Assembly (NCBI GenBank): GCA_001599815.1
Contig: BCIA01000008.1
Coordinates: 806,001 to 870,000, forward strand
Source of the DNA: Furcasterigmium furcatum
Lineage: Eukaryota > Ascomycota > Sordariomycetes > Glomerellales > Plectosphaerellaceae
Reading direction: 5' to 3'
Length of the DNA stretch: 64,000 bases
Shown here: one piece after another, positions 10,454 through 20,469 of the stretch
How the letters are laid out: every line of letters starts with the position of its first letter
How positions within the stretch are numbered: the first letter of the stretch is position 1
Notes under the pieces: model-generated
What the model was told of the DNA's origin: nothing
Seen by the model: only the letters and a program-made list of their open reading frames with translations
Database searches by the model: none
Program-made: the position numbers and the translations under genes

Positions 10454-11073
10454 GGCTCAGGATGCTGCCTTTGGCGCGCCTTGAACAGCCCGGAGCTCGG
10501 CTCAACGGGGAGTCATGAGAGAGACAGGAAGGTAATGTTCTGAAGGTACCGGATGATTCCCCCGAAGCTCAGAGATGGGGATGTCTCATTGTCTGGTCGA
10601 CGACTGTCGAATTGAGGTTCCTGGGCACGCCTTCGGTGAGCCGGGAGGCCGTGTCAGGTGAAGGCGAGAGTTGAAGTTGAGCCAAATCTCCGAAATCAGG
10701 GGAACGTCAGTCGCCAGACCCACTGAAGCCTGGGGAACAGGCACCGCGTTAGCGAGCAATAATACAAGGGGTTACAGGCGCGAGTTCACGAGAGTCGACT
10801 CGGAGTCATCACGAAGGCCATTTCCTGGGAGTGAGAAACGAGTATGACAATGCAGGCCATATTATCCAAGATTCAGCCTCAAAAACACCTGGTATTCAAG
10901 CATCCAGTCCTGCCTTATGTACCACACCGATGCCAATAAATCCTAACCACCAAACAGGCTCGCCATGAATGTTCCTCATCAAAATACACGTCCAACCCTC
11001 CCAAATCTTCTCACACCAGCACATGGTATCATTGGTTCCTCTCATTCCATCACCAGGCCTCATTACCCCCTCA
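10454..11073. other. Intergenic
   Basis: Upstream of the CxxC protein and downstream of the membrane protein gene at 11074. No gene or structured element seen. Confidence 0.6.
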
Positions 11074-12261
11074 TCACCGCTGCGGCTCCGAGTGCATCTC
11101 CACCGGCGGCGGCGGCGACCTCGTCGACGAATCCAGCTCTGTCGGCGCGCCCGAGTAATACCCGCTGCCATCATGCTGCTGCTGATGCGGCGCGTAATAC
11201 CCCGGGCCCGCGCCGTACGCCTGCTGCTCCCCCCCGTGCGGCGAGACGGACTTCGGCGGCCCGTAGCCCGCCACGGCCTGGTGCTGCTGGTGCTGCCACA
11301 TCTGCTGCGACATGCGCGGGTCGTGCTGGCCCATCGGGTTGTCGTGGTACTGCGCCATGTGCGGCGTGTGCTGCTGCGGGTAGTGCTGGGAGAGCGCGGG
11401 CGTGCTGGCGTCGGGGCCGCCCTGGGCGGCCGCTGCCTCTGCGGCGGCGGCCTTCGCGGCCTTGCGGCGCCGGTACCACCAGATGCCCAGGACAATCGCG
11501 GCGATGAGGAAGATGGGGCCGATGACCGCGCCGGCGATCCAGGCGAGGCTGCCGCCGGAGTCGTTCTTGCCGCCGCCGGGGGTCTCGGAGGCGGACGGGG
11601 TGGGCGAGGCGGTGCTGCTCGCGAATGAAGAGCCGGATGATGCTGTGGATGACATTGATGGTTCTGGGACGCTGGAGTCAGCACTCGGCTTCGAATAACA
11701 GCTGGAGATGCAGCGACAGAAACTCACCTGATGATGTCGTCTCCGCGGGAATCTCGCGGTATACCGTGTGCGCTGTCCACGCCGAGCCGCACATGACACG
11801 CCTCCTCACCTCGTCCTCGATCCTGTATGTGCTGTAGAGTTCCATCGTGACGCAGGAGAAGCCCGAGTTACTGGTAGGCTTGTCAGTACGCTGCCGCGAC
11901 TCCAAGGGCCTTCCCGCCCTCCCGCGGTGGCACCACATACCATGGGATTGTGTTGTCGTCTTGTTCCGTGAGGATGCCGTCGGCGCACCGCGTGTTCATC
12001 AGACACGCATTGCCCACGCAGCACTGCGCGAAGGTGCCGGACGTGTGAAGTACACCCGTGCCGCATGTTACTCCCGAAGCTGTTCATTCCCCCGTCAGCT
12101 AATTGTCCGGCTCGGCCCCCCGCGGTCCTCGACCCAATCCCGTCCCGGGATGCCGTGTTGTACGCACTGCGCGAGCCAGAGATGTACCATCCGACAAAGT
12201 TGTTCTGCGCCTCCAGCGACGCCCGGTACTCGGGGTCGCTCGGATCCCCTGTCGTCGTCAT
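11074..12261 (-). CDS. Single-pass membrane protein with Cys-rich ectodomain and Pro/Gln/Tyr-rich tail (paralog A)
   Basis: Four exons, 12261-12168, 12079-11941, 11870-11728 and 11663-11074, give 321 residues. Exons 1-3 encode a Cys-rich domain (GWYISGSR, then TCGTGV, FAQCCVGNACLM, TRCAD, a Cys made across the second splice, GFSC and VMCGSAW). Exon 4 begins with a Ser/Thr/Pro stalk, then a membrane helix (WIAGAVIGPIFLIAAIVLGI) closed by WWYRRRK, then a cytosolic tail rich in His, Gln, Pro, Gly and Tyr. The design matches fungal Mid2/WSC-like surface sensors, though the Cys domain is not WSC. No standard signal peptide is visible at the N-terminus. The neighbour at 14057-15184 is a paralog with the same intron phases (1, 2, 1). 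Cell-surface sensing is inference. Confidence 0.82.
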
Positions 12262-14056
12262 GGTCGCTCCTCGTCGTCGGCGGGCGTCGAAGTCTGAATG
12301 CCGTGCTGTGCCGTTCAAACCCCCTGCTGGTGATTCCGTGCCGCAATCTGGGCTTGTCGCGGGATAGATCCGATTGTCAGGGAGTCGTCGATGCGGCGAA
12401 GTTTCCTGTCGATTGAGGAAAGAAGCGAGAAGAGAAGTGCGGCACAGCTCACGGCCCTGGTTGCACAGGGCGAGGATGTGCTTATGGGGATGGTCGTGGT
12501 CCGAGTCCTATTGTTAGGCCGTGTCCCTCGAACACTGCCCCCAGCCCCGTATGCTCGGGTCTTCGCGTCTGCTGCTCTCAAATCAGGCTGCGGGTGGGTG
12601 TCCGCCCATTGGCCTGCCAGCGAGAAAAGCTCCTGGACCCTGGGCGAGAGAGCTTCGCTGCTTCAGTCCGGCGTGGTTGTGGCGGGTTCAGCGGGTGCCG
12701 CTTCGCCCGGAGCTGCAGGTTACTCGCTTGGCATTGTCTTTAGTCCGTGAAGAACCTCAGGTACCGTCTGGGCGGGTTGCCCTGCGGATGGTACATGGTT
12801 GGGGGCGGCGACAGGGATGGCATCGTGACGGTGACCGGGATAGGGGGTCGAATCGAGGCTGCGTGCATGCATAGGGGCAGCCTCCAGCGTGCGTCGTGGA
12901 GATGGACGCAAGGAGCTTCCCAGAGGTCTGTCACGGGAATACAGGCGGGAGGACGATAAACAATATGTCGTTCGATTTGAAAAGGCACTGGCCGAGAGCC
13001 GCATTCCGTCGTTGGAAACTCAAAAGAAGCGGACGGACGCTACGGGTAGCCTCTTGTCACGACAAGTACACCCAAGCCCTCCCAATCCTCCGGCTTATTG
13101 CTTGGTTTCCCTGCCCTGTGAAACAAAGGGGGATCGAAGTCGCACAGAATGGGCGTCTCACAGTCAACCTGTCTCGGGTGCATCCGCGTCAATTCGAGCC
13201 TGGCGGCCCTTCTTCACGGACTCGGCAGCCGGGGTATCGTTTGACGCTGCGAGATTTCATCATGGATATCTCCCGTCGCTTGGATTGGGTTCGAAAACTT
13301 CATTTCAACCAAGGCGGATACGCGGACATATCGTGGGCCTTGGACGAATCCCAGCCAGAACCACGGGACTAGCAGCATCCGACTGCTATAAATACCATCA
13401 GGGGGATTCGGAGGGCAAATACAGGGGTGAACCCCTCACCTTGGCGGCCAGCGCAACTGGCCACAGCTTCGCCTCTTTCGCGACCGAGGCGCTCTAACGT
13501 CGCGCCGGCCCAGGTCTGGAAGTCGTAGGGCTTATTCTCCCAGGTCTGTGCCCGTGGGCCGCTGATCCTTCTGAAGCTGCGCTGCCGAGACTGATTGACG
13601 GGCAGAAGATCAGATTGCCACGAGGAAGGTCTCGGAGGTAGCACGAGGTTGTCGTAAGTGGACTTGTAATCGTGTCTGAGAGCCATTCTATCAGATGCCA
13701 ACTCCGAAGGCTGAAGCAATAAAGTCTGTCCGACTCCCAGCCTCGCCGCTCTCGCAGCCCGTCCTTGCGGCGCCTGATCCGATCCTTTCACCGCTTCGCC
13801 TCAACACACCCACTCGTGAAGATCGCGTGATAGCATGGGTATCAGTTGGTTATGTATTCCTCACATCATGAATTATATGCAGGGGAAGGTGCTTGCCTCC
13901 CTGTTCACCGTGCTGCCAATGGAGAATCCGTGCAACTCCATGCCAGAAGTGCGCTCCAGCCGTGACGCCGCGGCGCTGCCCATTCCCCCTCGCGCTTTTA
14001 TTCAACGCTCATGCTCCGCGCTCAATGCATCATGGGTATCCCGTTCCACTCCCGCC
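12262..14056. other. Intergenic between paralogs A and B
   Basis: About 1.8 kb upstream of paralog A and downstream of paralog B. Several frames of 140-200 codons exist on both strands (for example 12889-13497 plus, 13791-13369 minus), but they have no motif, odd composition and no convincing starts. Nothing I would annotate. Confidence 0.55.
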
Positions 14057-15184
14057 TCACCGGTACTGCGCCGGCAGCTCCGTCGGCTTCGACTGCTGTC
14101 CCGCATCCAACTCAGACGTAAACTGCGCTTGCTGTGGGTAATTATATCCCGCGTACGCCGCGGGCGGGGACCCCTGCGTCGGCGGCTGGTAGTAACTGTT
14201 ATGCGCGTCGGGCTGGTACTGCGTCGACTGCTGTGAGAAGGGCGAGTGCTGCTGCGGCGGCGGGTAGGGCATCTGCTGGCCCTGCTGCGGGTATCCCCAC
14301 GGCGGCTGCTGGGGGTTGTTGTAGTTGTTGTATGCCATGGCGGGCGCGCGCTCGTCTTGGCCGGGCGGCGGTGCCTCGGCGGCTGCTTTCTTCGCGGAAT
14401 GGCGCTTGTACCACCAGATGCCGAGGACGATGGCCGCGATGAGGAACACCGGGCCGATCACGGCGCCGGCGATCCAGGAGAGGTTGCCGCCGCCGCCGGA
14501 GTCGTCACCGGGGTCGGGGGTCGGTGTGGGTGTCGTCGAGGTTTGCGACTCGGATGTGCCTGTGGAAGACGGCGTGGATTCGGGGGAGGACTCGGAGGTC
14601 GCCGTTGGGCTGGATATCGAGCTTGCTGAGGTGGAGGCGTCAGCTATGAGTGCGCTCCGGGTGCTTGACCAGACCTGATCTCACCTTCTGATGTGGTCGC
14701 GACAGCTACATGGGTGAAAACAGTGTCCCACGACCAGGTCGTCGTAACGCACATGATCGCCAGGACGGAGGTTTCTGCCCACGATCCAGGGACGTAGTCC
14801 TCAAACACGTGCATTGTCCGACACGCCCGTCCCTCGCCGCTAGACACAAATGATCAGAGGAAGGTCTCTCGCTCGACACGGGCGCCGCTCTTACCACGCG
14901 CTCTGCTCGCCATTGTCCCAGTAGCCCGTGTTGGAGATGCAGTCCGTCCTCAGGGGGCATCCGCTCGCCGGCGACGGACAGCAGCCGCCGAATCCATTCT
15001 CGTTCGTCGTCCACGGGATGCCGGCCTGGCAGCTCACCGCCACCGCTGCGAGAGACGATTAGCGACGCGATCAACACAAGGACCGGTTGTCAGGGGAGAA
15101 CCAACTGTTGCGCCCGATGTGCCAACCGATGAACTCGGAGCTCGTCTCGACCTTCGCCCGCTCTGAGGGGTCCTGGTACGCCAT
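14057..15184 (-). CDS. Single-pass membrane protein with Cys-rich ectodomain and Pro/Gln/Tyr-rich tail (paralog B)
   Basis: Exons 15184-15106, 15045-14895, 14839-14685 and 14625-14057 give 317 residues. The ectodomain follows the same plan as paralog A: GWHIGRN, VSCQAGIPW, GFGGCCPSPASGCPL, TDCISN, a Cys formed across the second splice, RAC and IMCVTTTW. A Ser/Thr/Pro stalk and the helix WIAGAVIGPVFLIAAIVLGI follow, with WWYKRH marking the inner side, then a Pro/Gln/Tyr-rich tail. Helix and juxtamembrane residues are nearly identical to A while ectodomains differ, as expected for duplicates diverging in ligand contact. The ATG at 15184 is the first in frame; a TATA box 163 bp upstream supports it. 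A signal-like hydrophobic stretch just upstream in the same frame has no ATG. The role is probably wall or surface sensing (inference). Confidence 0.82.
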
Positions 15185-16721
15185 CCTCAAGGATGCGAAG
15201 GAAAACCCTGGCGATTGATCGAGTCGGGAATCGAGTTTCAGGGATTTCGCCGTCCGCGCCGCACCGATGAAGAGGCACAGTATCGCGAGGAAACAGATAG
15301 GGCGAGAAGCGCTGGGGGGTTCTGGGGCTGAAGCGGTCTTCTGGGGTTATAAGGCGTCGATCCCCTGTTCATTTCCCCTGTCAGCTTTTGCGGCGCAGCC
15401 CTGCCACACAGAGATCGCGCTGGTGTGGTCCGCCAGTTTGCTGGAGATCCGTGCTGGAGAGATGCAATTTCCGGACGTGATGCCAAGATAGCATTCGGGG
15501 AGACCTTCAGAGATCGTTGCTCCGCCGTCCCATCAGGTTGTCTCTTGAAACAACGCCCTCTGGAACATTTAGATAGATACCACGTCTGATGTTCACCACA
15601 TCCTGGCATTACATGCTTCAAGCCCGCCGAACAACTGCTGAGCGCGGATGATCACTCAATGACCACGATGGAAAATAGGGGCAAGGCTCAGAACAGGGCC
15701 AGGAATCCTTTCCTGCCCCGTGATCGGGCTTCACAGGGCACCACAACTTACTGCTCCATCTCAGAGTTTCCCCGTCGCCAGAATGAGCTTTAGTCATGAC
15801 ACTCCTCCACCGGCTTGGGCCAGAGGAGGACATCGACTCAAGGAGCGCCATCAGATCCCTGTCCAGCGGGGGAACAGCCGAGATCTGCAGTAACTATGGC
15901 GGAGCACGTGCTGTCGTACCAACCATTCGGGCAACAAATTCACTTTTGATTATACCCGAATCGACCACGATCAGAAGACTGAAACTCATTTCTCCGGACG
16001 TCAGGCTCCCAGCAAAGATATCAAGTAAACGAACCGGCCCTGCGAGGCGCACCCCCTGGTTTGCCCTTCCCCCAACGCATGGTCCAGGGCCCCCAGGGCT
16101 CGCAACCTTCGAACTGAATGATGTTGGGCTTCAGGCGGTCCCGCCCCAAGCTGTGGCTTGATCAAGGGTTTAAAATAGGTGCACTGCCCCATACATCTCC
16201 AATGGAACCCGCTTCCGGACCACCGCAAGGTCGAACGAACCACATTACAGACACCACGACTTGCCTTGATGGCTTGGATAGAACCACAAACAAATTCATG
16301 GTCCATTTCACCCTGAGGCCCAACAGAGACCGATGTTGTCCGGGGATCCCACTAGCAGGCGGCCGAAAGCTCCCTCCTCCTCTGGCCGGATGGCCGGGAC
16401 CGCCGCGAGCCCTCGCACCATGCCGTCCTCCGAAACCTGACCTCGACCAGCAGCTTGATGCTCATTGTCTTACCGAATGGACAAAGGAGGTGCGCTTCCA
16501 GATAGTCCGTTGGCCATGGAGCATGCTCTTGGGAGATGCTTGAGTGCAGCAAGCCGAAGCTCATCACCCACATCCTGCCGGCCAAGGTCAAACCCAATGC
16601 TCCTGAGCTTCGACAACCCTATCTCGAACGATACCGATTCGTTGGAGTCTTCCATCACTGCACCACCAGCCTTGGGCTTGTCAATTCGGGATTCTCCAAC
16701 ATGAGGTTCTTGCCTTTCACT
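15185..16721. other. Intergenic
   Basis: Holds the core promoter of paralog B (TATAA on the minus strand at 15347-15351). Beyond that the region, downstream of the NLR-like gene, shows no gene I can support; open frames such as 16118-16543 plus carry no recognisable motif. Confidence 0.55.
15347..15351 (-). promoter_or_regulatory. TATA box of paralog B
   Basis: TATAA on the minus strand, 163 bp before the ATG at 15184. It predicts transcription starting downstream of the TATA, which argues against an extra upstream coding exon. Confidence 0.4.
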
Positions 16722-19700
16722 TTAGTCCGTCCCTTGGAACATCTGGTCGCTTGAGGTCGGTCCTAACTCGGCGTGAACATCTTTGATTTGAGTCAACCAG
16801 CTCTCATGCAAGCGCCTCGTTGGGTGATTTAGTTCCAGGGTGCGGGATTCGACCTCCACCACATGCGTCATCAGCTCGATTGCATCTCCGACCTGACTGT
16901 TGTCTGCATATGCGCATGCCAGTTGACTCTGCGATGCCAACCTATCGGGGCGACTTGGGTCTAAGGTTTGGTTCCTTCTACCCACCACATATTCTAGGAG
17001 CGCGATAGCGTCTCTGGTCTGGTCGTTAGATCGATAAGCCACTGCAAGAGCGTATTGTGATGCTAGCCGGTCAGGGTGATCCTCGGGTAGTATGGCCTCC
17101 CTGACCCTGACGACATGCTGGAGCAGCTCGATAGCGTCTCAAGTCTGGTCGTTAGATTGATACGCCAATGCAAGAGCGTGTTGTGATGCTAGCCGGTCAG
17201 GGTGATCCTCGGATAGGGCCTCCCTGACCCTGACTACATGCTGGAGCAGCTCGATAGCGTCTCNNNNNNNNNNNNNNNNNNNNNNNNNNNNNNNNNNNNN
17301 NNNNNNNNNNNNNNNNNNNNNNNNNNNNNNNNNNNNNNNNNNNNNNNNNNNNNNNNNNNNNNNNNNNNNNNNNNNNNNNNNNNNNNNNNNNNNNNNNNNN
17401 NNNNNNNNNNNNNNNNNNNNNNNNNNNNNNNNNNNNNNNNNNNNNNNNNNNNNNNNNNAGAGCGTGTTGTGATACTAGCCGGGCAGGGTGATCCTCGGGT
17501 AGTATTGCCTCCCTGACCCTGACGACATGCTGGAGCAGCTCGATAGCGTCTCTAGTCTGGTCGTTAGATTGATACGCCACTGCGAGAGCGAGTTGTGATG
17601 CTAGCCGGTCAGGGTGATCCTCGGGTAGTATCGCCTCCTCGACCCTGACCACATGCTGGAGCAGCTCGATAGCGTCTCTGATCTGGCCGTTAGATCGATA
17701 CGCCCCTGCGAGCTCGTGTTGTGATGCTAGCCGGCCACGGTGATTCTCGGGTAGTATTGCCTCCCTGACCCTGACTATATGCTGGAGCAGCTCGATAGCG
17801 TCTCTGATCTGGCCGTTGGATTGATACGCCCCTGCGAGATCGTGTTGTGATGCTAGCCGATCAGGGTCATCCTCGGGCAGGTTCTGCTGATCTCGTACCA
17901 CGTGTTCCAGCAACCTGACTGCATCTGGCATGGCGCCCTCAACTTCTAGACACCGCCCAGTCCAATATCCCAGGTCGCATTCTTCTGGTCCCCATTGCCT
18001 TGTTTCCTCGCCACTGTGTAATATCTGCAGCACATGCGGCATGTACTGCCTCCATATCTCGCGGTCTTCCCACCTGTCGGAGTGAAACACTGTCGTCAGA
18101 TGTGTCAAAGCTGTGTGTCTCACGACGGGTGTGTTGCCCCCCTGTTGAATCCATTGCCGCACCGCAAGGTGGACAAGGCTGTGCATGTCGAGCGTCTCGC
18201 CGTCTTCTTGTCGTCGTTGAAGGAATGCGTACCCGCAGAGTGTACCGACTGCTGTGATGAGCTCCTCTTCCGTCCCTGTTCGAGGTAACATCTTCTCCGG
18301 GATTGCGCGTGGCTCGATCTGTGACATGAATGATAGAAGGAATGCCGCTTGAGGATCAATCTCTTGGATCTGGTTGAAAGAAACGAGCCAGGTGGTGGCG
18401 ACGGCATGTCGTGACTCTGGGTACCGAGTCTTGTCGGGGAATTCGCGGCTGAGCAGGCTAATGGCGTCCTGGTCAAAATCCTGAAGAATCGAGAGATATT
18501 TCGATATTTGGATCCTGTTTCTCATGATGTACGCCGCCGCCTGCGAAATGGCCAATGGGAGGTACGTGAGCTTCTCCAGCACTGTGGTCACCACGTCGTC
18601 AGGTTGTGACTTGGCCGCTGGCAGTAACTTGAGCAACAACTCCTGAGCGTCTCCCTCGCTCATCTTCTCCAGATCGACGTATTCACCGTATGCGGCTGTC
18701 ATTGCCACGTCCGTGGAGCGAGTCGTGAGCAAAATTCGTCCACGGGTGCTTTGCGGAAGATAGTCGGACACTCCGCCAGATCCTGCAACGCCAGAGATGA
18801 TCCTCTCATCATCGGCATTATCCACAATGAGAAGCCAGTGGCCGGACCGTGATGACTCGAGGTACTTCTTGACCGAAGTTCTTGGGTCCTCCTGGCTCGG
18901 CTGATAGATGTCAAGCTCGCGGGCCAAGTCTGCGCAGGCTTTTTCAAAGCCGGCCATGCTGAGGACCGGCAGCCAGAAGACGCACCACTGTGGCTTGTTG
19001 TCGCGGACCCAGTACGCTATCTGCAGCGCGATCTGCGTCTTGCCCATGCCTCCAAGTCCGACTAGGGCGAGACACGGGGAGCTGGCTTCGTCAAAGAGCC
19101 TTTCTCTTACGGTCTGGAGTGCCTGAGTGCGGCCGGTGAACTTATTGTTTCGCTGAAATGGCACCAGGAATCGACATGGTGGCTCGGCCGCTGCTGGGAG
19201 CGTGGCCGTGGCCATGGCCGTGACTGTGACAGCATGGCCAGCAGACTGTTGCGCTGTTGTTTGCGTCAGTGGCGCTGGGATTTCATATGAAGCTGCCGGC
19301 CCTGACATACTTGTATTTGAAGGAATCCAGTTGTCCAGGAAAGCCTTCGCACAGGCGGCTGCGGTCGCCGCCGCGTAGCGCTGCCATTTCTTCGTCTTGT
19401 GGCTGTCGGCATAATCGCACGCGCCTTTGATCACCACACAGGGGAAAACATCCCAGACGCCGGCCCCTTCCATCTCGAATGCGACGATCGTCTTCTCCTT
19501 CGCGATACGGTCACGCTCTTCTCCCGATTTCATGACCGTGTCGCCGGACGCAACGAGCCCGAAGCGAGGCATTGGTTGCGGCACGTCGTCGTGCTGGGGA
19601 CGGCGGCGAGAAAGCTCGTCAAGATCGCAGCCGCACTCGGTGCACAAGGACCCGTGCTGGAGATGGCGATATGTTGACTTGAAGAGCTGATCGTGTTGAG

Positions 19701-20469
19701 CGCCTGGAAATTCTGCTTTCAGCTCCGAGTCCTCCTGCAGATCCCGCAGATAGTGAGCCATTTTGTCCCTCAACTTCTTTCGAGCCCGGATGCCTCGCAG
19801 CTTGGCCAACAACCCGCGGATCTCCGGATTTGGCCGTCCCAGGAAGTCCAACAGGGTGTCCTTGACTTTGAAATGCTCGGGGAGTCTCCGTCCAAAGTCG
19901 TATTGGATGACGCCGTCGCTCAACACGACATCGCCAAGGAAGATCTCCTCCCCGGTTTCTGGGCTTGTCGGCACTATGCCACAGATTCCCACCAGGAGGG
20001 CGAGCTTGATGTTTGGGAAGCTGGAGCGAAAGCTGGAGGCAACAGCCGCGGCAGAAGACTTTCCCATGCCGGGCATGTGGGCGAGCACGACGTTATGGCG
20101 GCCGAGGCATCCTGTTGAGTAGCTGTTGGGGTCGCCAGGGGCCTTGTCAAAGGGCTCGCCCTCCTCGTCCCAGTCGCGGTCGAAGAGGGCAATCACGGCG
20201 TCAGCCTCGATGGAAAGCGCGCAGACGATGGCGATTTCGAAGCCCGCCCGTGTAGCAGGACGTGTCGGTGAACGTGTGGCCGATGTTGCCTGAGAAATAG
20301 GGGGTCCAGCGCTCTGAATCAAAGCTGTCGGTGTCGGGCGTGCCGTCAAAATCGGCAGACGCCGCGATTCCTCGGCAGGAGACGCCAGCCGCTCTAGCTG
20401 ACGGTCGAGCGCGCCATCGAGGACATTGAGACCATCGTTTGGTCGGCTCAAGGCGGTCTGGTCGGACAT
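16722..20469 (-). CDS. NLR-like receptor: PNP/UDP phosphorylase fold, NB-ARC ATPase, TPR array (interrupted)
   Basis: From the ATG at 20469 one long exon runs into an assembly gap. A PNP_UDP domain spans about residues 75-380 (FEIAIVCALSIEADA, LLVGICGIVP, VVLSDGVIQYDFG, VAFEMEGAG, IKGACDYAD). The NB-ARC domain follows with P-loop GLGGMGKTQ (about 470), Walker B LLIVDNADD (about 547), GRILLTTRS, LPLAI and an MHD-like MHSLVH (about 763). From about 845 come 42-residue TPR units (RDAIELLQHVVRV, EAILPEDHPDRLASQ) that are nearly identical. Beyond the gap the same repeats continue in another frame to a stop at 16722, but a TGA at 17139-17141 sits in one unit. Fungal NLRs of this plan are linked to non-self recognition. 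Related PNP domains in bacterial and eukaryotic immune proteins can act as ATP nucleosidases, so a death-effector role is plausible but inferred. The frame change is probably a gap artefact. Confidence 0.9.
17019..17940 (-). repeat. TPR-coding tandem repeat, period 126 bp
   Basis: The 23-bp block beginning ctggagcagctcgatagc recurs at 17118, 17241, 17530, 17656 and 17782. Spacings are 126 bp wherever the sequence is continuous, except one 123-bp unit with a clean codon deletion. Adjacent units differ at only a few bases. At least eight units are recognisable including diverged end units. Confidence 0.9.
17264..17458. other. Assembly gap (195 N)
   Basis: Run of N inside the near-identical TPR units. 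Because repeat markers flank it at 17241 and 17530 (289 bp, not a multiple of 126), the stated length cannot be right. Lengths of 158 or 284 bp would restore the period and the reading frame. Confidence 0.97.

Noticed and set aside
12889..13497. 202-codon plus-strand frame between the membrane-protein paralogs
   Set aside because: Overlaps a second frame of similar length, has no conserved feature and no promoter or splice context.
17197..17263. Reading frame of the NLR-like protein carried straight through the N run
   Set aside because: Translating across the placeholder gap switches to a nonsense frame; the TPR sequence continues in a different frame, so the ending at 17197 is artificial.
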